Origin: Asticcacaulis currens
Lineage (GTDB): Bacteria > Pseudomonadota > Alphaproteobacteria > Caulobacterales > Caulobacteraceae
NCBI RefSeq assembly: GCF_028550395.1
Contig: NZ_JAQQKW010000005.1
Location: forward strand, 124,001-188,000
Reading direction: 5' to 3'
Length of the DNA: 64,000 nt
A program made the position numbers and the translations under genes. Under the pieces are notes generated by a model, which ran no database searches, was not told where the DNA came from, and saw only the letters and a program-made list of their open reading frames with translations. Positions 10,808 through 18,827 of the stretch are shown here, in pieces; the stretch's first letter is position 1, and each line of letters begins with the position of its first letter.

Positions 10808-10950
10808 CCATGCGACCAAATTTTTAAAGGCGCAAAATGGGTGTTTTTTACAGGGCCGTGGCACCTCACCCACAGGCTTGGCATCCTGACATAGGTTTGG
10901 CGACATTAATGTGGCGCTCTTGGCATAAAATTCCGGAAAATCCGGAAGCC

Positions 10951-11994
10951 TCAGTCAAACAGATCGCCGGTCGAGGGGGCAATCGAGCCATTGGCCGGCG
11001 GATTGAGCCCCAGATGCATGTAGGCCCGTGCGCAGGCCATGCGCCCGCGCGGCGTGCGCTGGATAAAGCCCTGCTGCATCAGATAAGGCTCGATCATGTC
11101 TTCGACGGCGTCGCGCGCTTCGGCAATGGCGGCGGCGATGGTTTCCAGCCCCACCGGCCCGCCATTATAGTTTTCGATCATGGCCGTCAGATAGCGGCGG
11201 TCGAGCTGATCGAGCCCAGACGGATCGACCTCAAGCCGGGCCAGCGCGCGCGAAGCGACTTTTCTGTCGATGACTTCGGCCCCTTCGGCGGTGGCGAAGT
11301 CGCGCACCCGGCGCAGCAGACGTCCGGCGACGCGCGGCGTACCGCGGGAACGCGAGGCGACTTCAAAGGCCCCGTCCTCGCTCATCACCGCGCCCATCTT
11401 GCGCCCGGTGCCCATGACCACGCGCACCAGCTCTTCGGGCGTGTAGAACTCCAGCCGTAGCGGGATGCCGAAACGGTCGCGCAGCGGCTGCGACAACAGG
11501 CCCGCCCGTGTCGTCGCCCCCACCAGCGTGAACGGCACCAGATCGATTCGCACCGTGCGCGCCGCCGGACCATCGCCGATGATCAGGTCCAGCACATAGT
11601 CTTCCATGGCCGGATAGAGGATTTCCTCCACCTGCGGGCTCAGGCGGTGGATTTCGTCGATAAACAGCACATCATTGGGTTCGAGATTCGACAGGATGGC
11701 CGCCAGATCACCGGCCTTGGCCAGCATGGGGCCGGACGTCGCACGAAACCCGACCTTGAGTTCCTTGGCCACAATCTGCGCCAGCGTGGTCTTGCCCAGA
11801 CCCGGCGGACCATAAAACAGCACGTGATCCAGCGCTTCCTTGCGCGCCGCAGCCGCCTGCACAAAGACCTTGAGATTGGCCTTGAGGGGGGCCTGCCCCA
11901 CAAAGTCATCAAAGCTCTGCGGGCGCAGGGCGCGGTCGGAGGCAAAGGCTTCGACCTCGTCGTCCGTCGGTTCGCCGGAAATGATACGCGCCAT
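10951..11994 (-). CDS. ruvB: Holliday junction branch-migration ATPase RuvB
   Basis: Hexameric motor that, with RuvA, moves Holliday junctions. 347 residues with Walker [12 protein letters not shown] (about 66-76), Walker [10 protein letters not shown], sensor [19 protein letters not shown] and the C-terminal winged helix ([16 protein letters not shown]). It follows ruvA after a 65-base gap that contains a palindromic repeat. Confidence 0.97.
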   Translation of the reverse strand: MARIISGEPTDDEVEAFASDRALRPQSFDDFVGQAPLKANLKVFVQAAAARKEALDHVLFYGPPGLGKTTLAQIVAKELKVGFRATSGPMLAKAGDLAAILSNLEPNDVLFIDEIHRLSPQVEEILYPAMEDYVLDLIIGDGPAARTVRIDLVPFTLVGATTRAGLLSQPLRDRFGIPLRLEFYTPEELVRVVMGTGRKMGAVMSEDGAFEVASRSRGTPRVAGRLLRRVRDFATAEGAEVIDRKVASRALARLEVDPSGLDQLDRRYLTAMIENYNGGPVGLETIAAAIAEARDAVEDMIEPYLMQQGFIQRTPRGRMACARAYMHLGLNPPANGSIAPSTGDLFD

Positions 11995-12023
11995 GAGTTA
12001 TCCTTAATAACGCGCGGCTTGAT

Positions 12024-12048
12024 CCCAAAACCGCTTCACACTTTTGGG
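12024..12048. repeat. Palindromic repeat (family A) in the ruvA-ruvB gap
   Basis: CCCAAAA-CCGCTTCACA-CTTTTGGG, one of at least four related copies in the window (others near 12711, 23088 and 38476). All share two short stems around an unpaired core close to CCGCTNCACA. It resembles a palindrome seen very widely in alphaproteobacterial intergenic DNA. Confidence 0.7.
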
Positions 12049-12059
12049 GCCGCGCTTAA

Positions 12060-12677
12060 TTACTTACCAATCAACTTCAGAGACGCCCGGATCACCGCCG
12101 CCAGTTCGGCTTCAGGGCCCAGTGCCTTCACCGCCGCTTCGACTGCCTGCCGCGACTGCGCCTCGGGAATGCCCAGCCCCATAAGGGCGGCCACACTCTC
12201 GCCGTTGAGACTGACCGCCGGCCTCACCGAGGCCAGAACCACGCCTGGGGCCATGGGCACAAAGGCCTCCCCGACCGCCAGCGCCTTGCCCTTCAGTTCG
12301 ATCACGATGCGCTGAGCCAGCTTGGGCCCCACCCCGTTGGCTTTGTTGACCTTGGTCTTGTCTTCGTGCGCCACGGCCAGGGCCAGTTCGTGTGGCGTCA
12401 GTATATCAAGCACCGACAGCGCCGCCTTGGGCCCCACACCCTGCACGGTCAGAAGCTGCTGAAAGGTCTTGCGTTCATCCTTCGACAGAAAGCCATAGAG
12501 CCGCGTGCCGTCTTCGCGCGTCTGGCTCTCGATGTGCAGGATCGTCTCCTGACCATTGCCGGGCAGGTTGGCCAGGGTGCGCACGCCGCACTTGACGATA
12601 TAGCCGACCCCCATCACCTCGATCAGGGCTTCGTCCTCTTCGATTTCCAGCAGAATACCGCGCAACCGTCCGATCAT
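12060..12677 (-). CDS. ruvA: Holliday junction-binding protein RuvA
   Basis: Tetrameric protein that clamps the four-way junction and loads RuvB. 205 residues: N-terminal OB fold (MIGRLRGILLEIEEDEALIEV), helix-hairpin-helix region (LLTVQGVGPKAALSVL and NGVGPKLAQRIVIEL) and a C-terminal RuvB-binding three-helix domain. Its start overlaps the ruvC stop by four bases. Confidence 0.97.
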   Translation of the reverse strand: MIGRLRGILLEIEEDEALIEVMGVGYIVKCGVRTLANLPGNGQETILHIESQTREDGTRLYGFLSKDERKTFQQLLTVQGVGPKAALSVLDILTPHELALAVAHEDKTKVNKANGVGPKLAQRIVIELKGKALAVGEAFVPMAPGVVLASVRPAVSLNGESVAALMGLGIPEAQSRQAVEAAVKALGPEAELAAVIRASLKLIGK

Positions 12678-13252
12678 GCCGCCGCCCCTTTCTTAAGGGG
12701 TCGCGCCCCTGCTCCCGAAAACCGCTCCCCACTTTTCGGGGTGCGCTCCAGCATCCTGTGCTTGCGCTTATGCGCGTGGGTCACCGCCACGGCCAGTGCA
12801 TCGGCCATATCGGCAGTGAGACCGTTTTCCGCCGTCGCGGCGCGCGGCAACAGACGCTTGATCATAAACAGGATCTGATCCTTGTCGGCGCGCCCCGCCC
12901 CCACCACGGATTTCTTGACATCCAGCGCCGCGTATTCCGCCACGCTCAGACCCGCCTGCGCCGGGGCCAGCATGGCGGCCGCGCGCGCATGGCCGAGTTT
13001 CAGCGTCGAGGCGGGGTTCATATTGACAAACGTCTCTTCAATCGCCGCTTCTTGCGGACGATACTGAAGGATGACCTTGCCCAGTTCTTCGAACAGATAA
13101 AGCAGGCGCACCGACAGTTCGGCCTTTTCTTCGGGCAGGATGACGCCGTGCGCGACCCAGTTCAGCCGCGCCCCTTCGACGTCCAGAATCCCCCAGCCGA
13201 GGCGGCGCAGGCCGGGGTCGAGACCGATAATGCGAATCCTGTTGTTCTGCAT
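12674..13252 (-). CDS. ruvC: Holliday junction resolvase RuvC with repeat-encoded C-terminal tail
   Basis: Endonuclease that cuts Holliday junctions symmetrically. 192 residues from MQNNRIRIIG. The acidic catalytic set is visible: Asp12 (GLDPG), Glu72 (AAIEETF), and Asp148 and Asp151 (TADMADALAVA). The upstream 48-residue reading is Pro/Arg-rich and discarded. From about residue 168 (RTPKSGERFSGAGARPLKKG) the tail is encoded by a palindromic repeat, so it is probably an acquired extension. First gene of ruvCAB. Confidence 0.95.
   Translation of the reverse strand: MQNNRIRIIGLDPGLRRLGWGILDVEGARLNWVAHGVILPEEKAELSVRLLYLFEELGKVILQYRPQEAAIEETFVNMNPASTLKLGHARAAAMLAPAQAGLSVAEYAALDVKKSVVGAGRADKDQILFMIKRLLPRAATAENGLTADMADALAVAVTHAHKRKHRMLERTPKSGERFSGAGARPLKKGAAA
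12711..12749. repeat. Palindromic repeat (family A) inside ruvC
   Basis: CCCGAAAA-CCGCTCCCCA-CTTTTCGGG lies in frame within the 3' end of ruvC and is related to the intergenic copies at 12024, 23088 and 38476. Confidence 0.7.
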
Positions 13253-13500
13253 TCGTTCAGCATTACCCCTTCGCCGCGCCCTGTGCAATCGGCAATTCTT
13301 GCCGTCGCCCAAGGTGTTCAGTCCCGGCGATTGATGGGTTGGATCGGGTCTGAACCGTGGCCTGAAATCTGCACCGACAGGCATGAACGGAACCAAAATC
13401 AGGCTTTGAGCGGTGGTCCTGCCCCAAACTGGCGCAGGAAGCGATTGTCAAGAACACCGGCTTGGGGTTAAGGTTTATCAATGTACGGTTAATGGGGGTT

Positions 13501-15396
13501 ATGGACATGGCGGCACACAAGGGACATTCCCGCGCCAATGCAGGCCTGTTTATCGGTGTTGCCATTGCGGCCGGGGCTGCGGTGGCCTTCGCGCTGATTA
13601 ACGGGGGCGCTCCCCTGTCCGCCGGGCTGTATCTCGCCGACTGGGTCAACTGGGTGCGTATCACGCCGTCCATGTCCGGCCTGCTGGCTCTGGGCCTTGT
13701 CGGCCTGCTGGTGGGGGTTGTCGGCACGGTGGCCAGTCTGATGGTGCCCCGCCGCAAACCCGCCCGACGCGCCCCAGTCGAAGCGGTGGCTTCGGCACCG
13801 ATCTCCGAAATCGCGCCGGAAATCCTGGAAGCTCCGACCCCGGCCGCGCCGCTCACGCCGCAACTGGTGGCCGATAATACGCGCAAGGCGTCACTGCGCT
13901 TCGAAGCCCCGCTCGACTCTGCGCCTGTGCCTGTTGTGCCCACGATTCTTGCGGAGCCCACGGCTGAGCCTGTAGCGCAGGCCCCGTCCGAACCCTTGCC
14001 CAGCGCCGAAATCATCCCCTTCCGTCCGGAAGCTGCGACCGAAACCGCCCCCGAGCCGATAGCGGCGGTCGCCGAAGAGGCCGAAGCCGCACCCGTCGAA
14101 GTCCTACCCGTCGAAACCCCGGTCGAAGACGTACAGGCTGTGGTGAGCGATCCCATCGCCGCCGCCCTGCTGCACGAAGGGCCGGAAGCCCGCACGGCAC
14201 CGGAGGCGGCGCCGGACATCAACGCCGTTATCCATTCGGCCATGCGTTTTATCGACAAGCCTGATCCGACCTCGGTCACCAGCGTCGAGGAGGTGCACGC
14301 CGTGCGCGCGCAGGAGGTCCATTCCGACGCCCCGCCGCGCGTGGCCAGGCCTGAACTGATCAGCGAACTGATGACCGATACGCCGATCAAATCGACGGCG
14401 GAGTATAAGGCCCTGTCGGAAGCCCTTTCGGATAGCGGAACCTTTGCAGACAACGCCCCCCTGCTTGATTCCGTGGTTCTGGAATCGGCACCGGTCGAAT
14501 CCCGGCCGGTATCCGACCCTCATCCGGTCAGAGAGGTCGCGCCCGAAATCACGCCCGTGGCCGAAACCGTTGCGGAGCCTTTGCCGGCCGCTCAGGTCGT
14601 GACCCCCGATCCGCAGCCTGTTGATCCGCAGGCCGAGATTAACCGCGCCCTGACGGCGGCCCTCACCCACTGGCCCGATGCCACGCGCGACATCGCCGAA
14701 GGGGAACTGCGTGTGCGTCTCGGCCAGCTTTATCACGACAGCGCCCTGCAAAGCCGCGAAGCCTTTGCCCGCATCACTCAGGGCGATCTGAGCGGCGGCG
14801 CGGCGGTCATGGCGCAGGAGGCGCAGGCCTTTGCCGATGCCCGTCTGCCGGAAAAGGCCGCCGAGCTATGGCGTATCTATGGCGCCCTGCACATGGGCCG
14901 CGACGATACGGCGGCCATGCACGCCTATGAGCAGGTGTCGGCCCTCGACCCCGCCGACGGCAATATCCACATGTACCTCATCCACCGCTATCGCATGGCC
15001 AATGAGACGGGCAAGCTGCTCCCGGTGTTGGGTCGGGCGCTGGGCATCGTCGCCGATCGCGATACGCGCCTTGACCTGCTGACGCAGTTTGCCGACCTGA
15101 CGCAGACGGGCGGGCACCTGAGCCACACGGCGCAGGCGCTCGAGGAGCTGAGCCGTATCCGGGGCGAACTCTCTGCCGAAGACCCCGACAATCTCCAAAA
15201 ACGCTCGGCTTTGGCCATCGCTCTGGCAAAGCAGGCGCAGGTGCGTGAACTTATGGGCGACGGGCCGAAAGCCGCCCCGCTCTACCAGCACGCCCACCGC
15301 GTCTTCGCCGAACTGTCGGCGCGCGTGCCGGATCATGCAGGCCTCAAGGCCATGGCCGAAAATGCCCGCCGCGACGCCGAACGCCTCAGCGCCTGA
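13501..15396 (+). CDS. Membrane-anchored TPR-like protein with long Ala/Pro/Glu linker
   Basis: About 631 residues, function unknown. Two N-terminal membrane helices (AGLFIGVAIAAGAAVAFALI and SGLLALGLVGLLVGVVGTVA) are followed by a basic RRKPARRAP stop-transfer segment, then roughly 280 residues very rich in Ala, Pro, Glu and Val with no recognisable fold. The last 240 residues (from about PQAEINRALTAALTHWP) look helical and TPR-like (AAELWRIYGALHMGRDD, AMHAYEQVSALDPADGNIHMYLIHRY). Possible starts are 13492, 13501 and 13507, and I am unsure which is used. It is divergent from ruvC. A scaffold at the inner membrane is an inference. Confidence 0.65.
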   Translation: MDMAAHKGHSRANAGLFIGVAIAAGAAVAFALINGGAPLSAGLYLADWVNWVRITPSMSGLLALGLVGLLVGVVGTVASLMVPRRKPARRAPVEAVASAPISEIAPEILEAPTPAAPLTPQLVADNTRKASLRFEAPLDSAPVPVVPTILAEPTAEPVAQAPSEPLPSAEIIPFRPEAATETAPEPIAAVAEEAEAAPVEVLPVETPVEDVQAVVSDPIAAALLHEGPEARTAPEAAPDINAVIHSAMRFIDKPDPTSVTSVEEVHAVRAQEVHSDAPPRVARPELISELMTDTPIKSTAEYKALSEALSDSGTFADNAPLLDSVVLESAPVESRPVSDPHPVREVAPEITPVAETVAEPLPAAQVVTPDPQPVDPQAEINRALTAALTHWPDATRDIAEGELRVRLGQLYHDSALQSREAFARITQGDLSGGAAVMAQEAQAFADARLPEKAAELWRIYGALHMGRDDTAAMHAYEQVSALDPADGNIHMYLIHRYRMANETGKLLPVLGRALGIVADRDTRLDLLTQFADLTQTGGHLSHTAQALEELSRIRGELSAEDPDNLQKRSALAIALAKQAQVRELMGDGPKAAPLYQHAHRVFAELSARVPDHAGLKAMAENARRDAERLSA

Positions 15397-15539
15397 CGCG
15401 GTAAAGGACGCTTCCCGGCAAAGACAGCTTGAAATCTTATAACTGAACGCCGTATGGCGGGCGTCAAAGCCGTGTGTCCGGCTTATACCCACGGTCATTG
15501 AAATGGCTCTGGGAATGCCTTTCTAGTGAGACTTGCCTG

Positions 15540-15890
15540 ATGCCTGCCTTGCCCCCCGGTCTGATGACCGTGCTTTTGCTGATCGGTTCCAACGTCTTCA
15601 TGACCTTCGCCTGGTATGGCCATCTCAAGGTCAAGCATGAAAAGCTCTGGGTCCTCATTCTCGTCAGTTGGGGCATCGCCTTCTTTGAATACTGCCTGAT
15701 GGTCCCGGCCAACCGTATCGGTTATGGCGTCTTCTCGGCGGCCCAGCTCAAAACCATTCAGGAGGTCGTCACCCTGTCGGTCTTTGTGCTGTTTTCGGTC
15801 TTCTATCTGGGCGAAGCGATCCGCTGGACGCATATTGTCGGTTTTACCCTGATCGCGCTGGGGGCCGGGTTCATCTTCTATAAGGGGTGA
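15540..15890 (+). CDS. DUF486 (DMT-like) small membrane protein
   Basis: 116 residues with four predicted membrane helices, matching DUF486 in length and motifs (VLLLIGSNVFMTFAWYGHLK, SWGIAFFEYCLMVPANRIGYG, FSAAQLKTIQEV). The family resembles half-size drug/metabolite transporters and has no proven substrate. The start at MPALPPGLM avoids a 22-residue non-hydrophobic extension. It stands alone between the TPR gene and a lipoprotein gene. Confidence 0.85.
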   Translation: MPALPPGLMTVLLLIGSNVFMTFAWYGHLKVKHEKLWVLILVSWGIAFFEYCLMVPANRIGYGVFSAAQLKTIQEVVTLSVFVLFSVFYLGEAIRWTHIVGFTLIALGAGFIFYKG

Positions 15891-16004
15891 TGCGGGGAAG
15901 CGACACCGACAAAAAACGTCACATTCTAAGGCTTTGACTCAGACGGCATCTGTGCCACTATAGACGTTAACCATATTTTTGCGGCCGCATTTCGAGGGAT
16001 AGGT

Positions 16005-16394
16005 ATGAAACGCGCATTGGTAATCATGGGGGGTTTTGCGCTGATGGGTGGGCTTTCGGCCTGTGAACCCGGTGGTCCCCGTTACGACTATGTGGATGCG
16101 CGTACTCAGGCGCAGCGCGCCGATGCCTGCGTGGCGCAGTTTGAACCGAACGGCACGGCGCCGCAGGTGATGACTTACGACTCCCAGAGCAAGACCGAAG
16201 TCCATATGAATCAGGATGGCAAGTTGGTCACCGTCACGGCCCAGAACAAGCCCGACTCGACCTCGCTCGGTATGGAAGGCAAGGTCGGCGGCTCGCGTCC
16301 GGTGTCCTGCACCGACGCCACCGTGGCGCGCGGCCGTACCGACATCCCCAAGGACTACCCCAAGAAGTCGGATGGCTGGTGGTGGAAGAAATAG
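16005..16394 (+). CDS. Small hypothetical lipoprotein
   Basis: 129 residues. A lipobox (LSAC) ends the signal peptide with Cys20. The mature part has two more Cys (ADACVAQF and RPVSCTD) that could form a disulfide, and a Trp/Lys-rich C-terminus (GWWWKK). I do not recognise a family. It has its own terminator and is probably monocistronic. Confidence 0.75.
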   Translation: MKRALVIMGGFALMGGLSACEPGGPRYDYVDARTQAQRADACVAQFEPNGTAPQVMTYDSQSKTEVHMNQDGKLVTVTAQNKPDSTSLGMEGKVGGSRPVSCTDATVARGRTDIPKDYPKKSDGWWWKK

Positions 16395-16420
16395 GCTGCC
16401 CGCAGGGCTGAGCCTCAAGA

Positions 16421-16447
16421 GCGTCCGGTTCACGCCGGACGCTTTTT
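16421..16447 (+). terminator. Terminator after the small lipoprotein gene
   Basis: GCGTCCGG pairs with CCGGACGC around a 6-base loop, followed by T5. Confidence 0.9.
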
Positions 16448-16604
16448 GATTTACGCCCTGCGTCCGACAGGGGTGGCGTCAGAGGGTGGCGCAGCGACAG
16501 ATTATCTAAGTGCTTTTTTATGTATCCGGCGTGCATAAAGCCGGTGGCGGAGGCCGTTACACAGGGTCCGTCAGGTTTGCAGTATTGATTGACAGGATAG
16601 TCCT

Positions 16605-18827
16605 TTGCGTCTGGCGGCTCCGGCCTTGATGGCATTTACCTGGTTGGCAGGACAGGCGACGGCCCAGACACCCGCTCAGCCCGTGACCGAGGCACGCACC
16701 GCGCCGACGCCCCCGGCTACCGGTGCCCCGGTGATCGACACGCCGATCATCAGCGACGACGATTTCGAAAAGGCCCTGCCCTCCCTGAGCGCGCCTGCCC
16801 AGACATCGCCTGCCCAGACGTCGCCTGCCCAGACATCGCCTGCCGGCACGCCGCAACCGACGGTTCCGGCGACAGCGGCACCTCCCCCTCCACCATCGGG
16901 GGTTAGCGAACCGGATCCCTCTGCGCAACCGACAGAGTTGCCGCCGCTGACGCCCGCCGACGACCCGGCCCTGACCGCCGCCCTGCCGCCACTCGACAGC
17001 TTCAACCCCGATGCCGCCCCCGTCATCCTGAGCGAAACCCGGCAGGCTGCGCCCGCCATTCGCTACGATCTGCACGTCGATGGCCTGGCGGCGCTGGGCC
17101 TCGAAAATCGTTTCAAGGATCTCAGCGCCCTTCAGTCCGGCAAGGGCGAAGCGGCCAATGCCGCCATGCTGCGCGCCCGTCTGACCGAGGATGAGCAGAC
17201 GGCGCTGCGCCTGCTGAAAGGCGAAGGCTATTACGACGCCGTGGTCGTGGCACGCATCGAATCCCCTATCCTGCAACCGGGCGAGAGCCTTCAGGACGCA
17301 ACCGGCCGCACTCAGGGTCGGGCGCAGGTGCGCGTCTCGGCACGGGCCGGGGAACGCTACACCCTGTCGTCAGTGACCGTGAAGGCCGATCCCACCGAAC
17401 CACCCACCCTGATTACGGACAATCTGCCGCTGAAGGTGGGCGATCCGGTGGACGCCACCCTGATCAAGTCCGCCGAAGCCAATGTGGCTCTGGTCCTGCC
17501 GCAGCAGGGCTATCCTTTTGCCGAGCTGGGCCTGCGCGACGTACTCATCGACCCGCAGACGCGCACCGGCGACTATACCCTGCCCGTCACCACCGGCCCG
17601 CGCGCCCGCTTCGGGGCTATTCGCTCCGAGGGGCAGCGTCAGGCCTTTGGCGATGACCATGTGCGCGTCCTGTCGCGCTTCGACAGCGGTGACCTGTACG
17701 ACAGCCGTCAGATGGACGATCTGCGTCAGGCCCTGTCGGCCACCGGCTTGTTCGCCTCAGTGGCCGTTGAACCGGTCCTGACCGAGCAAAAGAACCCCGA
17801 TGGCACGGCGGTCGTCGACCTGAAGATTACTCAGAATGCGGGACGCCCGCGTACACTGGCCGGAGATATCGGCTTTTCCACCGGTCAGGGCCTGCGCACC
17901 GAACTCAACTGGACGCACCGCAACTTCCGCCCGCCCGAAGGCGCGCTGATCGCCTCGGTCATTGCCGGAACGCAGGAACAGGGCCTTGGCGTCTCCTTCC
18001 GGCGCTCCAACGCCAAACGCCGCGACCGCACCTTTCAGTATGGCGCCGCCTTCAATAATCAGGCCTACGATTCCTACGAGGCGCAGACCATTTCGCTCAG
18101 CGTGAATGTGTCGCGCGTTTCGACACCTTTGTGGCAAAAGCGCTGGACCTGGTCCTACGGGGCCGAGGTGCTGGCAACGCGCGAAACCGGCTTTTCCAAG
18201 CGACGCAATGCCAATGTGCAGGATGACTACTTCTACGCCTCGGTGCCGTTGAAACTGAATTACGACCGCTCGGACAATCTGCTCAATCCGGTGCGCGGCT
18301 GGCGCGCCGGCGTGCAATCGACGCCGACCGTGTCGCTCAACGGGGGTGGGGGCAATTTCATCGCCAATGTCGCCAGCGCCACCTTATACCGCCAAGTCAG
18401 CCCAAAGGTCGTTCTGGCGACGCGGGCACAGGTCGCCTCCATCGCCGGAGCCGAAACCTCGAAAATCGCCCCGTCGCGGCGTCTCTATGCCGGGGGCGGC
18501 GGCTCGGTACGCGGCTTCGGCTATCAGGAACTGGGGCCGCGCGACCCGGCCAATAACAACAATCCGATCGGCGGGCGCTCTTCGGTCGAGCTGGCCTTCG
18601 AAGCGCGCTATCGCACCGGCAATATCGGTATCGTGCCGTTCGTCGATGTCGGTCAGGTCTATGACAAAGAGTTTCCGCAGTTCTCCGACCTGCGTTTTGG
18701 CGTCGGCATCGGGGCGCGCTACTATACCAATTTCGGGCCTATTCGCATCGACATCGCCACGCCGATCTCACGCCGCGACGGGGAATCGCCCGTCTCTCTC
18801 TATGTCGGTATCGGGCAGGCCTTCTGA
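16605..18827 (+). CDS. tamA: Autotransporter assembly factor TamA (BamA family)
   Basis: Outer-membrane half of the TAM complex, which helps insert outer-membrane proteins and with TamB moves lipids or proteins across the periplasm. 740 residues. A TTG start is preferred because AGGATAG lies just upstream and a signal peptide follows (ending at GQATAQT). A Pro/Thr/Ala-rich segment (to about 145) precedes POTRA domains and the 16-strand barrel, with the Omp85 signatures GGGGSVRGFGYQELGPRD and IGRIDIATP-like FGPIRIDIATP near the end. The low-complexity N-terminal region is longer than in E. coli TamA. The stop overlaps the tamB start (TGATG). Confidence 0.92.
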   Translation: MRLAAPALMAFTWLAGQATAQTPAQPVTEARTAPTPPATGAPVIDTPIISDDDFEKALPSLSAPAQTSPAQTSPAQTSPAGTPQPTVPATAAPPPPPSGVSEPDPSAQPTELPPLTPADDPALTAALPPLDSFNPDAAPVILSETRQAAPAIRYDLHVDGLAALGLENRFKDLSALQSGKGEAANAAMLRARLTEDEQTALRLLKGEGYYDAVVVARIESPILQPGESLQDATGRTQGRAQVRVSARAGERYTLSSVTVKADPTEPPTLITDNLPLKVGDPVDATLIKSAEANVALVLPQQGYPFAELGLRDVLIDPQTRTGDYTLPVTTGPRARFGAIRSEGQRQAFGDDHVRVLSRFDSGDLYDSRQMDDLRQALSATGLFASVAVEPVLTEQKNPDGTAVVDLKITQNAGRPRTLAGDIGFSTGQGLRTELNWTHRNFRPPEGALIASVIAGTQEQGLGVSFRRSNAKRRDRTFQYGAAFNNQAYDSYEAQTISLSVNVSRVSTPLWQKRWTWSYGAEVLATRETGFSKRRNANVQDDYFYASVPLKLNYDRSDNLLNPVRGWRAGVQSTPTVSLNGGGGNFIANVASATLYRQVSPKVVLATRAQVASIAGAETSKIAPSRRLYAGGGGSVRGFGYQELGPRDPANNNNPIGGRSSVELAFEARYRTGNIGIVPFVDVGQVYDKEFPQFSDLRFGVGIGARYYTNFGPIRIDIATPISRRDGESPVSLYVGIGQAF
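16793..16837 (+). repeat. Three 15 bp tandem repeats inside tamA
   Basis: Units at 16793-16807, 16808-16822 and 16823-16837 (GCCTGCCCAGACATC, with one variant base in the middle copy), encoding A-Q-T-S-P three times in the low-complexity N-terminal part of TamA. Multiples of three keep the frame. Confidence 0.9.
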
